The notes beneath the pieces are model-generated. The model saw only the letters and a list, made by a program, of their open reading frames with translations. It did no database searches and was not told the DNA's origin. From Bedellia somnulentella (lineage: Eukaryota > Arthropoda > Insecta > Lepidoptera > Bedelliidae), in contig OY755173.1 in NCBI GenBank assembly GCA_963576735.1, positions 12,122,873-12,186,872 on the forward strand: a stretch of 64,000 bases of DNA, in the 5' to 3' direction. Position 1 is the first letter of the stretch; each line of letters starts with the position of its first letter. The translations under genes were made by a program, and so were the position numbers. This document shows positions 1-12,106 of the stretch, one piece after another.

Positions 1-62
1 AGCAACAGGCCCGAGATTCCAACCTCGAAATACAGTGTGTACCTGAGTCAAAGTCAGAGAAC

Positions 63-485
63 TTGTTAACAATAATAAAACAACTTGCCAAAGTGACAAA
101 TTTTCCATTAATTGATAATCAAATAATTAATTATCATCGTACAGCAAAACAACAAAGTGATTCTACTCGCCCTCGTAACATCATTGTAAAACTTAACAGT
201 GTAATCACTCGAGATAACTTCCTTGGAGCTGTCAAAAATTATAACAAAAGTAACATGGACTCTAAAATAAACGCTTCGAATCTTGGATTTGCCTCAGGTC
301 AACAAATTTATGTTCAGGAACAATTGTCACCATACTACAAGAAGATCCACGCTATGGCTAAAAAAATAACAAAGGAGAAGAATTACAAGTTCATATAGGT
401 TAGAAGCGGACGTATATTAGTTAGAAAAGACGAAAGGTCAAATGTTATTCTTATTAAAGATGAAGAGTCACTTAAGAAATTATAA
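63..485 (+). pseudogene. C-terminal part of LINE ORF1 protein, one in-frame stop
   Basis: The reading frame that includes position 63 is open to a TAG at 396-398 (...NYKFI*). It then resumes in the same frame as VRSGRILVRKDERSNVI and ends at TAA 483-485. The 'sGrIlVRK' peptide just before the ORF end is typical of the C-terminus of LINE ORF1 nucleic-acid-binding proteins; a similar 'SKGKIY..RKSEG' peptide ends ORF1 of the long LINE at 40835-41753. The N-terminal part must lie left of the window or be lost. The stop makes this copy inactive. Confidence 0.7.
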
Positions 486-511
486 TAGTATTTAAGAAAC
501 TGTATATTGTA

Positions 512-3417
512 ATGATCATAACATATATATATATATCATCTTTTATTAAATTCAATCTCTCAATATATTACCAAAACTGTAGAGGTCTCAGAACTAAAAC
601 AGAAACTATTTATATGTCAGCGATTTCAAAAGATTATGATATTATACTCCTGACCGAAACATGGATGAATGATACAGTTTTTGACCACGAAATCTTAGAT
701 AACAGATATTTTATTTTCCGACGAGATAGGTCCTCCACCTGTAGTTACAAAAATAAAAAGGATGGCGGCGGCGTTTTGATAGCGGCGAGTAGAAAGTTCG
801 AAGTATTGCGTAAGCCTAAGTGGGAGTTAATGTGTGAGGAAGTGTGGATTACTCTAAAAATTAGTGCTAAACAAAAACTTCATGTTTGTCTTACCTACTT
901 CCCCCCCCCCCATTGAAGAAAGATTACATAGATAGATTCATATTTAACCTCACAAATATTATGCAAAAATATTTATCTGATTCTTTTACCCTCATAGTAG
1001 GTGATTTTAATTTTAGTGGCATAAACTGGATTGAGAACGCGGATCTCAAATCGCTGAGCCCTGATATTTGTACGTGCGCACTTAGCAATAATTTTATTGA
1101 TGCAATCGCGTTCAATAATTTGGCACAGTGCAATAACATATGCAATTCCAATGGGCGCATACTTGATCTTGTATTCACCAACAAACCGCCATGTTTCAAT
1201 GTGTCATTAGCCGAATCACCTCTTATTCCTATAGACTCACATCACCCACCACTAATGATCGACTTCCAAATATCTACTAATAACATGTTTAAGCCAAAAC
1301 GTGTAGCTACCCCCAATTTTTATCTCGCAGATTATGATGCCATTCACAACGAACTGGCTTCTGTTGACTGGGATGAGGTGTGGACTGATGCTAAAGATGT
1401 CGATGACATGCTATCTTCATTTTATAATAAATTATTTTCTATTTTGAATGTTCATACTCCTGTTAGACGTCCCAAAGATTTTAAATATCCAGTCTGGTTT
1501 AGCCACTCACTCATAAAAATGTTGAAGGAGAAAAAAAAATATCACACAAAATTTAAAAAGTATGGTAATTCTTTAGATAACATTTCATACAAATTATTGC
1601 GAGCACGATGCGATACTGCTGCAAAAGAGGACTTCAATAATTTTAGAAAGCAAGCTCAAGAACATTTACGGTTTCGACCGTAATTGTTTTGGAAGTACAT
1701 TAGGGATCAAAAATCTTCTACCCATTACGTTCCTAACGAACTATATCTAAAGGACAGATCTGCCAAAGGGGGTCAACAAATAGTAGATTTATTTAGCAGT
1801 TACTTTCAAGACGTGTACAAATTGACTCAGTTTCAGCCGAAAGCAAAGTGCTCCCCGTCCTTTGACGGTAATAGTCAATCACCACTTACACAAGTAATGG
1901 TTCAAGAATCAGATGTTTAAAAGTCACTGAAATTGCTAGAAACTGATAAAAGCCCGGGGCCAGATAGATTGTCACCTTATTTACTAAAATGTTGTGCGGA
2001 TCACCTCAGTAAACCTCTAACTGCAATATTTAATCAATCCCTCGCAACCGGTAAATTTCCTGCAGAATGGAAAACGGCTTATATTAGCCCGATACCGAAA
2101 TCGGACACCCTCAGTGATATCTCACAGTATCGTCCTATTTCTCTTCTATCGGTTTGTGGTAAAATTTTTGAACAGCATGTCTATAAAGCAATTATGGCTC
2201 ATATAAAACCACAAATTAGTATTGAGCAACATGGGTTTCTGCCTCAAAGATCAACAGAAACTAACCTTGTAAGTTATGTTACAGACGTTTCGAAAGCCCT
2301 AGATAATAACCAAGAAGTACATGCTGTATACACGGATTTCAAAAAGGCGTTTGATTTAGTTGATCTCTTTCTGCTGGGTTGGAAGCTTGAAATGTATGGT
2401 ATACATGGCTGTTTACTCCGATGGTGTATCTCCTATTTGGAAAATCGATCGCAATTAGTGGCTCTGGGAGGTTATAGGTCTAGCGCATACTCGGTCCCCT
2501 CAGGTATTCCACAGGGCTCAACTCTTGGACCGCTTTTCTTCATAATATTTATAAATGATTTGTGTAAATTATTGACATCCAATTTTAAATTATACGCTGA
2601 TGATTTGAAAATTTATAGAGTAATTAATTCTTCAGCAGACATAGAAGCATTACAAAGTGTCCTAAACAATGTTCAACAGTGGTGTACAGAAAACAGTATG
2701 CAACTAAATCCTACCAAATGCTTTTGCATTAACTTTAGTAGAAAATTAATACCTTCTAAACCAAATTATTTTATAAATAGTGTATTATTGACAGAGGTTA
2801 ATTGTATAAAGGATCTGGGAGTTATTATTGATAACAAACTGTCCTTTGTTCCACATATAGATCACATAACTAAGAGAGCCCTTAAACTATCGGGTTTTCT
2901 AGTTAGACAACTGAAGTGCTTCAACAACTATAAGGTCACTAAAATAGTTTTCTACACTTTTGTGCGCAGTTTACTGGATTACTGTAGCGTTGTATGGAAT
3001 CCGGGATACCAAGTACATAGTGACAGACTAGAAAGAGTTCAAAAAAAATTTCTTTATAATCTTTCATATAACGACAATAAATGTAGAAGTTTAAAATCAT
3101 ATGAAGAGCGGCTGTCACACTATGAAATGGTATCTCTACGCGATCGAAGAAAAGCCACTAATGTTGCATTTTTGTGCAAGCTTATACAAAACAAGATAGA
3201 TTGCCCTCATCTATTGGAAAAACTTGATCTTTCTGTTCCTCGTATGGCAAGTCGCCTTCAAAATCGTGTTACATTTCAGGTACCCTTTTATAAAACTGTT
3301 CTTCGTCATCATTCTCCCATGTATCGAATATGCTCATCAACTAATGCTATCCGTGCATCCGCTGATATATTTCATGATTCTGTGACCTCAGTCAAAAAAA
3401 TAGTTTTAGATTTATAA
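512..3417 (+). pseudogene. LINE ORF2: endonuclease plus reverse transcriptase, frameshifted and with two stops
   Basis: The ORF starts at ATG 512. Endonuclease motifs are YYQNCRGL, LLTETWM (catalytic Glu), IVGDFNFSG (Asp/Asn) and the degenerate DSHHPP in place of the usual SDH. The frame changes at the C run 901-911. From there the protein continues in one frame but is cut by TAA 1681-1683 and TAA 1918-1920. The RT follows from 1933: KSPGPDRLSPYLLK, ISPIPKSD, YRPISLLS, the metal-binding DFKKAFD, GIPQGSTLGPLFF and the catalytic YADD at about 2593-2604. The C-terminal extension (SLLDYCSVVWNPGYQ, RLERVQKKFL) runs to TAA after 3414. In life this protein nicks target DNA and primes cDNA synthesis there; this copy cannot encode it. 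Confidence 0.9.
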
Positions 3418-3629
3418 ATAAGTTATTTATAAATAAGTTAAGTTTTTAGGTTAATGTTACAATTAGAATTAGATTAACGAAATTGTAGTTCACTTAATTC
3501 AAGTTCATAAAGGCATACTGTGTCTACTCTTAGTAGGATTTCATTAATATCTGTTCACTAACGCATTTTGTTTATTCTTAAGTTATAATGTAATCCAAAA
3601 TGTAGACCAAATAATAAAAAAAAAAAAAA

Positions 3630-3925
3630 TCTATCGTGTATATATCTTTCTATCGTTTATATATCGTTCTATAGTTCTATACATCGTTCTATCGTTTAAA
3701 TATCGGTCTATCATTCTATATATCGGTCGATCATTCAATCGTTCTTTATATCGTTCTATCGTTTATATATCGTTCTAAAGTTCTTTATATCGTTCTATGG
3801 TTTATATATCGTTCCATCATTTATATATTATTCTATAGTTCTATATATCGTTCTATCGTTTATATATCGTTCTATAGTTCTATATATCGTTCTATCGTTC
3901 TATCTATCGTTCTATCGTTTATATA
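3630..3925. repeat. 19-bp satellite, block 1
   Basis: Tandem copies of a unit close to TATATATCGTTCTATCGTT, with variants such as tatagttc for tatcgttt and aaatatcggtc. The block starts directly after the A-rich tail of LINE 1 and ends in a GATA microsatellite. It has the same family and phase as all later satellite blocks. Confidence 0.95.
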
Positions 3926-3947
3926 TAGATAGATAGATAGATAGATA
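3926..3947. repeat. (GATA)n microsatellite, 3' tail of LINE 2
   Basis: About five GATA units lie where the minus-strand LINE ends. On the minus strand the element reads AATAAACGAGTT followed by (ATCT)n. A simple-repeat tail instead of poly-A is known for some LINE clades; here it may also have been seeded by the satellite. Confidence 0.75.
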
Positions 3948-6900
3948 ACTCGTTTATTTATGTTAACATAACACCACATACAATATGAAAAACAATACAT
4001 AAAGTGAAAAAAAAAAACAATATTTTAAACTTAAAATTAGTGCTATGGTAACACAAACTAGGTCCTAACTCAGTGCTTGATATTGCCAAGTGGCAAAACA
4101 CTGGTTTTCAGTTAAGGCCTACACTACACTACACATAATTAATTAATATATAAACAAAATAATCTGTGTCTGCCACATTTGAAGTAAACAAAATTGAATA
4201 AATAGTAAAGGAACAGACAGTAAACTAAACAAATGCACAACAAAAAAAAATAATAATAAAAAACAATATCTTTCAAAATTATCTTTAAACATATTCGCTT
4301 AGTCTCAGAACATTAAATAATTAAAAGAACAAGAAAACATTATCAGCATTCACAAATTCTCAAGTAAAGGTTCACATGAGAAAACCAAGCAATACATTTA
4401 TACATTAGTTATTTTTATTATTTTACTGGAAGTTTACTTGCACGTGTGAGAAAGTCTTTGAGATATTAATTTTTTGTTGATTCAGAAGGAGCGTTTTGTA
4501 CTGTTTTTTGAAATTAAATTTATTTAATATTTCACGCATTGGTGGAGGAATATTATTCCAACACTTAGTTGCATTGTAACGAAAACTTCCAGTAAAAGCT
4601 ACAGTACGATGATGGATCAGTGATAAAGGTGGGAGCAGGCTACGAACACAATAGAAACTTCCAAATGATGAATACTTCAATTTGTTAAAAAGATATTCTG
4701 GGCATTTGAACTTCATTACATCAAACATTAATGAAGCCATATGTAAGCGCCTACGGGATTCCATGTTAAGTGTAGAAGAACTATTCAGGTAAGGTGAGAT
4801 ATGACAACGTGGCGGTATACTATGGGAAAATCTATAGCAAGCATTTTGGATTCACTGAATCTGACGTTCTGACGTTGCTAAAAGACGTGGCCCGTACACA
4901 ACATCTGCATAATTAAGTTTCGATAAAACCACAGCCTCACAAAGAGTAACGCGTGCATCTACTGTCAAATAGTCTCTTATTTTATATAATATTTTTAAAC
5001 GGTAAAAACAATTTCGCATCAAATTATCTATATGTTTTTCAAAACGTAATGATCCGTCAAACTCGAGTCCTAGGTTTCTTGCACTATCAACACGTTCTAT
5101 TGCTTGGCCTTCAATTTGAATATCCAAATTTTGAGAAATAATTTTGCTGATATGCGTTTTACTACCTAGAACCATATATTTCGATTTGAGAGGATTTAGT
5201 AACAGAGCGTTTCTGTTGCACCACGTTGTTATTGACCCAAGATCTTCGTTCATGTCAGAGACTGCGCATTGTATATTACTAGGCACCTCCGATATGTAAA
5301 GCTGAGCATCATCTGCATATAAGTGAAATCTGCAGTTTTTTATACATTTCACTATGTCAGCCGTATAAATTATGAACAAGAGAGGGCCTAGTATGGATCC
5401 TTGTGGAACACCGTGCGTAACTACCCTTGGTCGTGAGACCATTTGTTCTCCATTACTCGTTTGAAGTTTAACAGATTGTATCCGCTCACTCAAGTAGCTG
5501 TCAAACCAGTTTATGCATGCTAAGTCAAGACCGTAGTATGACAACTTAGACAAAATAAGTGGCCTAAAAATACTATCAAATGCTCGGGAGCAATCAAGGA
5601 GCGTTAAAAGTGTACCACGTCCATTATCTTGGTCAGCCAGTATATTATCAGTCACGTCCAGTAATGCAGTTACAGTACCACGACCTCTACGAAAGCCAGA
5701 CTGAAGCGGAGGTAGTATTTCATTAATTTCGACATACTTGACCAGCTGTAAATAAATAACCTTCTCCAAGATCTTCGACAAAAATGGCAAAACACTAATA
5801 GGTCTTAAATCAGTGTACTCCTTTGGTTGACTAATTTTAGGCATTGGATTTACTAATGCCGTCTTAAATATACGCGGAACTGTAGAAGTAGCAATAGAAC
5901 AATTTATCATAGTAGTTATAGCTGTAAGTGAGTTTGGTACTGTAAGCAAGATCATCTCCCTACTGATACCATCAATTCCTGTGGCATTAGACGGTATTGA
6001 CTTAATTATTTTAAGAACCTCAGATTCTGTTACTTGTCTTATGGTAAAAGTGGCTGAGCTGAAACGATTATACTCAAAATATGTCAAGTCAGATAGTTGC
6101 ACAGTATTCAATGCAGGTAAATTAAGAAAATTATCGTTAATTTTATCGGGATTACAGAGAAAATCGGGCAACGTTTTACTATTAGTCGAATCAACCAATA
6201 TTTTATTCTTTATATTACTCCAAAATTGCTTACTATCTTTTACATTAGAATTTACCAAATTATTATAATATTGTCTTTTTTCTTCCTGTATAGTTTTGAG
6301 AACATTTTTTTTTATCATTTTTGTAACAATATCTATCAAGGTCTGTATTAGATTTTTTATATTTTTGCAGAGATTTGTCACGGTCTAGAATCATAGTTTT
6401 TAGGTTTTCTGTGATCCAGGGTAGAGACTTAGGCTTTAACGTTACTGTCTTCATTGGAGCAAACTTATCAAACAACAAGAGTATTACACTATTAAACTTG
6501 TCGACCATTTCATCAACCGTTTTTAAATTAAACACAGAACTAAAATCTATTGCATTCAAGTAAGTATTAAATTTATCAAAATCAATGTTTTTAATAGGTC
6601 TATATGTAAAAGTTTTCGGTAAAATTTTTAGTTTTCTAATTGCCAAAGTGACGTTAATCATTCGATGTCCAATGGTTCCAGCAACATCCAGAACTTCTAC
6701 GTTTGTTACACTGCAGTTTGTTGAGACAACATCAATAAGAGTTTCAGATACATCGGTAAAATGAGTAGGTTCTTTGACGACCTGTTTTAAATCCATACAG
6801 TGCAAGAATTGATTCAATTTTGCAGTTTTTCTATCATTCTTATCAAGTAAATTTATGTTAAAATCACCGAGTAGAATCATATAATCGTATTTTGAAAACA

Positions 6901-7566
6901 GTGAGACTGAATCAGTTAACGCGTCGATAAACACATCAACATTCAACCACTGTGGTCTGTATGCTGTGCCTATTATAATTTTGAAACCATTACATTTAGT
7001 AGACAACCACATCTGTTCAAGTCTATCATCATTTACTCTATGGTGAGTCGTAGTAAGAGAGTCACTAATATAGAACGCCACTCCACCTCCTCTTCCGCGA
7101 CGCATATGGGTAGGGCGAGGTGTGAGCACCAGGCGGTAGCCGGGCGGGGCGGGAGCACGACCTCCTTCTCCAGCCGGCAGCCAGCTCTCATTAATAGCTA
7201 TCAAATCGGGCTTTACCCTGTCCATAGCGATCAGGAAGTTATCATGCCCCGTATTCAAAGAACCCGCATTAAATAGTGCCACATTCAAATTGTGATTCTT
7301 AGTGCGGACCATTTAAGCATAAAAGCATGAAAATATACAATATGAAAAAGAAAATATTCTGGACACAAAGGAACTCTGAATAAAGAATCAATGATGATAA
7401 ACTGAACGACTCAATCTTAAAACATATGTGGTATGTTAAGGAGATCCAAGATAAATCTGCCTTCCCGACATAATATGCACAGATCCATACATAAATACCG
7501 CCAAAGAAAAATACATATGCACTTATTATCTTATTTTGAACGTAGTCTGTGTTACCATTGTGCCCT
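3947..7566 (-). mobile_element. Minus-strand non-LTR retrotransposon (LINE 2), first copy
   Basis: Endonuclease and RT ORF2 read on the minus strand from 7312 to 4423. A 3' UTR covers 4422-3947, with AATAAA near the end. About 250 bp upstream of the ORF2 start (7313-7566) show no ORF1. Both ends abut satellite. The region right of 5007 is repeated nearly perfectly at 12121-14681, where only the distal part of ORF2 is missing. Frameshifts make this copy inactive. Confidence 0.9.
4423..7312 (-). pseudogene. LINE 2 ORF2 (endonuclease and reverse transcriptase), two frameshifts
   Basis: The ORF starts at ATG 7312 (MVRTKNHNLNVALFNAGSL). Endonuclease signatures are NAGSLNT, INESWLP (catalytic Glu), LLGDFNIN and TIGHRM in place of SDH. 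At a run of nine A (sense; T on + at about 6305-6313) the frame breaks. Eight or eleven A would restore continuity, and the tandem copy has ten. The RT continues in 6381-4852 with NATGIDGISREMI, YTDLRPISVLPFLSKILE, LLDCSRAFDSIF, HGVPQGSILGPLLF and the catalytic YADDAQLY. A second frameshift near 4852 precedes the C-terminal piece 4764-4423 (FRYNATKCWNNIP). The C-terminal motif is common in Jockey/CR1-group LINEs. Confidence 0.9.
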
Positions 7567-7985
7567 ATATCGTTCTATCGTTCTATATATCGTCCTATAT
7601 TTATTTATCGTTCTATCGTTTATATATCATTCTATAGTTCTATATATCGTTCTATCGTTTATATATCGTTCTATAGTTCAATATATCGTCCTATCGTTCT
7701 ATCTATCGTTCTTTATATCGTTCTATCGTTTAAATATCGGTCTATCATTCTATATATCGTTCTATCGTTTATACATCGTTCTATCGTTTATATATCGTTC
7801 TATCGTTCTACATATCGTCCTATATTTATTTATCGTTCTATCGTTTATATATTGTTCTATCTTTCTATCTATCGTTCTTTATCTCGTTCTATCGTTTACA
7901 CATCGTTCTATCGTTTATACATCGTTCTATCGTTTATGTATTGTTTATATATCGTTCTATCGTTTATACATCGATCTACCGTTTA
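7567..7985. repeat. 19-bp satellite, block 2
   Basis: Tandem TATATATCGTTCTATCGTT-type units between the LINE 2 5' end and the TACAGGGTGT unit. It contains the recurrent multi-unit variant string with 'taaatatcggtctatcattc' and 'cgtcctatatttattt', also seen in other blocks. Confidence 0.95.
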
Positions 7986-9933
7986 TACAGGGTGTGATTG
8001 TAACGACTGTTTTCAATGAAAAGTATGATTAATTATCACGTATAGAGGCAGAATTCGTTGAAAAAAAACACACTTATTTTTTTTCAAATTTTGTTAAAAT
8101 TTGCACTAAGAAAGTAGTACTATTGACACCAACACGCTCAATGTGTGCGTGAAACGCGATGACAAGGCGGCCAACTCAGCTGACAGCTGCGACCCGCCGT
8201 GACCCTTAACCGGCGGCCAAATCAAATCAAGGCCAGTAAAGTAATCAATCGAACTTAGCTTCTAATATCTTCTTATTTTTTACATGTTTATTTGATGTGA
8301 TAAATTTGAATAACACTACCCCATTGTTAATACTGCATTGGAATACAAGGCGACTAAGAGCAATGAGGCACTGGGAGCGGCAGTATGTTCAGAGAAAAAT
8401 TATACTTAAACATATCGCCGCGAAATTCAAAATCTGCGTACGTATCATGTCGGGCGGGCTTGTCGGCATGACATCAAAGGAACAGTATTAGTACTAAGTT
8501 AGTTGTTTGTAGCTCATTGTGTTTGTGTTGCTTATGATTGGAGGTCACTTTGATTTATCGCATTAATTTTCGGAGTGTGAGTTCAGTTTCAGTATCTTGT
8601 GTTGTGATAGTGTTGTGATTTAATAACCCACGGGAGCTAAGATTCATTCGAAGTGCATTTCGTGAAATACAAAATGATGCACATACCTTCACGAGTGCGG
8701 GCAAATGTACTTAAACGTGCTGAAGCGTGTTTGTTAGTTAACGGTGCACATTTTGAACAAGGTGCTGTGTAGTGTCGGCTGTGCTGTGTAGTGTCGGCTT
8801 AGAATACCACTACCCCATTTTTTCCGGTGGGTGAACGTAAGAGGCGACTAACGGTATTAGGGTTTTTAAGGGATTTTTGGGTGATGAGGTTGGAGACCCA
8901 TCACCTTTATTTTACCATCTTTTCCCCACTAAACTTTCCAAAAGTGGCTAAGAAATTTCTAATTCTTTAGCTCTGGCTACCCCATCTAGGGATTTATAAC
9001 CGTGAGTATGTGTATGTATGTATTTTACTGCCTGAAGTGAATTGATACCATTGAAATACACAATGGTATTATAACTATCTTTTTCATTCTATGGTAGTCG
9101 TGTTATGGTTACATTCAGTGTTTGTGTTTTATAATGTTAATTCTCAAAATGTTCTGCGTTTTACGCAAATAAAGATGATAGCCCGGATCTGCCACTGCCA
9201 ATCAAAACGGGGTGAGTTATTTTTATGCATATTCTTTAGTTGAGTGTGATAGAGTACAGATACACCCGTTTAGAGCCCTTTAGCCCCGAGAGAGTTTAGT
9301 AAACACCAAGAACTCCTCCAATTTCGATGTCGGTTAATGAATGAATAGGTATTTCTTGCGCACTTTATTTTATGCCACGTAAATGCATCGTTTCGAGGGT
9401 CTCTATTTGTTTTTAAATTTATTATCTTACGCTCATGAAGGACATACATTACATACATACTCACTCCTTTAGTTCCCATTGGGGTAGGCAGAGACTATCG
9501 ATCGCCACTTCGTACGATCTTCGTACATCAATCTTTTCATACATGCTCTTTTATTCTTCATACATTTTTATTTACTTGAAAATGTTTGAATTACACTACC
9601 CCATATTTAATACTGGATTGAAATACGAGGCAACTACGACCACAGCGGCACCAGGCGCGGCGGTAAGTTCAAAGAAAAATCAAACGGCCATGTTTAGGCC
9701 GCGAAATACAAAATTTGCATTGCTGTCATAATGCGGAGACATAAAAAGGGGTAGGAGTGTGTGCGCTAGGCTAGTGTAGGTAACTACAGTTTTCCATCTG
9801 ATGGAGAAAGTAAGTTTTTCTGCTAAAGCGGTTTTAACCTGTTTTTTTATTTCATATGGTGGATATTAAGCATTAAACTTTAATATACGAATTAATATTG
9901 AAGTAACAATCGCCGTCAAACTAACACGCTGTA
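7986..9933. mobile_element. Satellite-embedded repeat unit with TACAGGGTGT termini, copy 1
   Basis: This non-satellite unit begins TACAGGGTGT and ends ACACGCTGTA, so its ends match as inverted repeats at 9 of 10 positions with TA at both outer edges. That suggests a non-autonomous DNA transposon of TA-target type; no transposase frame is visible. Inside are two related blocks starting 'actacccca' (about 8311 and 9595) and a 'gtaagaggcgactaacgg' dispersed repeat near 8850. A minus-strand LINE tail lies at about 9440-9520 and encodes the same RT C-terminus as 57168-57398 (WRSIVSAYPNGN). The unit recurs at 15101, 24395 and 30518, always within satellite. Confidence 0.6.
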
Positions 9934-11943
9934 TATCGTTCTTTCGTTTATACATCGTTCTATCGTTTATATATCGTTCTATTGTTTATATATCGTTCTA
10001 TCGTTTATACATCGTTCTATCGTTAATCGTTATATCGTTATATCGTTCTATCTGTCGTTATTAACATCGTTCTATCGTTTATATATCGTTCTATCGTTCT
10101 ATATATCGTTATATCGTTCTATCTATCGTTTATATATCGTACTATGGTTCTTTATATCGTTCTATCGTTTATATATCGTTCTATCGTTTATATATCATCC
10201 TATCGTTTATATATCGTTCTATCGTTTATATATCGTTCTATCGTTTATATATCGTTCTATCGTTTATATATCGTTCTTTAGTTCTATATATCGTTCTATC
10301 GTTTATATATCGTTCAATGGTTTATATATCGTTCTTTAGTTCTATATATCGTTCTATCGTTCTATCTATCGTTCTTTATATCGTTCTATCGTTTAAATAT
10401 CGGTCTATCATTCTATATATCGTTCAATCGTGTGTACATCGTTCTATCGTTTATATATCGTTCTATCGTTTATACATCGTTCTATCGTTTATATATCGTT
10501 ATATCGTTCTAACTGTCGTTCTTAACATCGTTCTATCGTTTATATTTCGTTCTATATATTATATATCGTTCTATCGTATATATATCGTTCTGTCGTATAT
10601 ATCGTTCTATCGTTAATATCGTTATATATCATTCTATAGTTCTATATATCGTTCTATCGTTTATATATCGTTCAATGGTTTATATATCGTTCAATGGTTT
10701 ATATATCGTTCAATGGTTTATATATCGTTCTATCGTTTATATATCGTTCTTTAGTTCTATATATCGTTCTATCGTTCTATCTATCGTTCTTTATATCGTT
10801 CTATCGTTTAAATATAGGTCTATCATTCTATATATAGTTCTATCGTGTATACATCGTTCTATCGTTTATATATCGTTCTATTGTTTATATATCGTTCTAT
10901 CTGTCGTTCTTAACATCGTTCTATCGTTTATATTTTGTTCTAGATTTTATATATCGTTCTATCGTATATATATCGTTCTATCGTTAATATCGTTATATAT
11001 CATTCTGTAGTTCTATATATCGTTCTATCGTTTATATATCGTTCTATAGTTCTATATATCGTTCTATCGTTCTATCTATCGTTCTTTATATTGTTCTATC
11101 GTGTAAATATCGTTCTATCGTTTATATATCGTACTATCGTTCTTTATATCGTTCTATCGTTTATATATCGTTCTATCGTTTATATATCATTCTATTGTTC
11201 TATATATCGTTCTATCGTTTATATATCGTTCTATAGTTCTATATATCGTTCTATCGTTCTATCTATCGTTCTTTATATCGTTCTATCGTTTAAATATAGT
11301 TCTATCGTTTATATATCGTTCTATCGTTTATACATCGTTCTATCGTTAATATATCGTTATATCGTTCTATCTATCGTTTATATATCGTTCTATCGTTTAT
11401 ATATCGTTCTATCGTTTATATATCGTTCTATAGTTCTATACATCGTTCTATCTATCGTTCTTTATATCGTTCTATCGTTTAAATATCGGTCTATCATTCT
11501 ATGTATCGGTCTATCATTCTATCGTTCTTTACATCGTTCTATCGTTTATATATCGTTCTATAGTTCTTTATATCGTTCTATGGTTTATATATCATTCTAT
11601 AGTTCTATGTATCGTTCTATCGTTTATATATCGTTCTATCGTTTATATATCGTTCTATCGTTTATATATCGTTCTTTAGTTCTATATATCGTTCTATCGT
11701 TTATATATCGTTCTATCGTTTATATATTGTTCTATCGTTCTATCTATCGTTTATATATCGTTCCATCGTTCTTTATATCGTTCTATGGTTTAAATATCGT
11801 TCTATCGTTTATATATCATTCTATAGTTCTATATATCGTTCTATCGTTTATATATCGTTCTATAGTTCTATATATCGTTCTATCGTTCTATCTATCGTTC
11901 TTTATATCGTTCTATCGTTTAAATATCGGTCTATCATTCTATT
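9934..11943. repeat. 19-bp satellite, block 3
   Basis: About 2.0 kb of the 19-bp family with many single-base variants. It ends in a T-tract (about 11943-11963) that is the sense poly-A tail of a minus-strand LINE fragment. Confidence 0.95.
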
Positions 11944-12106
11944 TTTTTTTTTTTTTTTTTTTTATTGATCTACAAAACCAAGTACAAAATTAGGAAAGTA
12001 ACAATACAACAATATTGACGTCATGTTTTTCTTTTGCACTCTACTTGATGTAGATACTGCATGCTCGTTAATACATAAATAAATATTTTATCTTAGACCT
12101 ATGATT
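11944..12106 (-). mobile_element. LINE 3 3'-UTR fragment with poly-A tail (cut by the duplication junction)
   Basis: On the minus strand this reads as a 3' UTR ending in poly-A. It matches 19019-19185, where the same UTR continues into an RT ORF. Here it stops at 'cctatgatt' and, after 14 bp of filler ('tctgatgatgatag'), joins the LINE 2 RT at 12121. This is the tandem-duplication breakpoint. Confidence 0.85.

Larger units (their letters stand above)
1..3630 (+). mobile_element. Decayed non-LTR retrotransposon (LINE 1, Jockey/CR1-like), 5' end outside window
   Basis: A LINE on the + strand that enters from the left edge. In order it shows the end of ORF1 (to 485), an AP-like endonuclease (about 538-1290), a linker, a reverse transcriptase (about 1933-2900), a C-terminal RT extension to 3417, a short 3' UTR and an A-rich tail at 3615-3629. 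The element is dead: ORF1 has an in-frame stop, the endonuclease is frameshifted at a run of eleven C, and two in-frame stops precede the RT. The tail abuts the satellite directly. The C-terminal RT region closely resembles that of the truncated LINE at 19012-20040, so both belong to one clade. The Jockey/CR1 assignment rests on domain order and general sequence character. Confidence 0.9.
5007..12106. repeat. 7.1-kb tandem segmental duplication, copy 1
   Basis: The segment runs from inside the LINE 2 RT ('aacaatttcg') to inside the 3' UTR of a minus-strand LINE ('cctatgatt'). It is repeated at 12121-19185 at an offset of 7114-7115 bp through most of its length. It holds the distal LINE 2, satellite, a TACAGGGTGT-ended unit, more satellite and a T-tract with about 145 bp of LINE 3 3' UTR. 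Differences are few: g/a at about 5413, one T in the homopolymer near 6310, t/g at about 9472. Copy 2 also lacks about 57 bp of satellite near its end. Confidence 0.95.
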
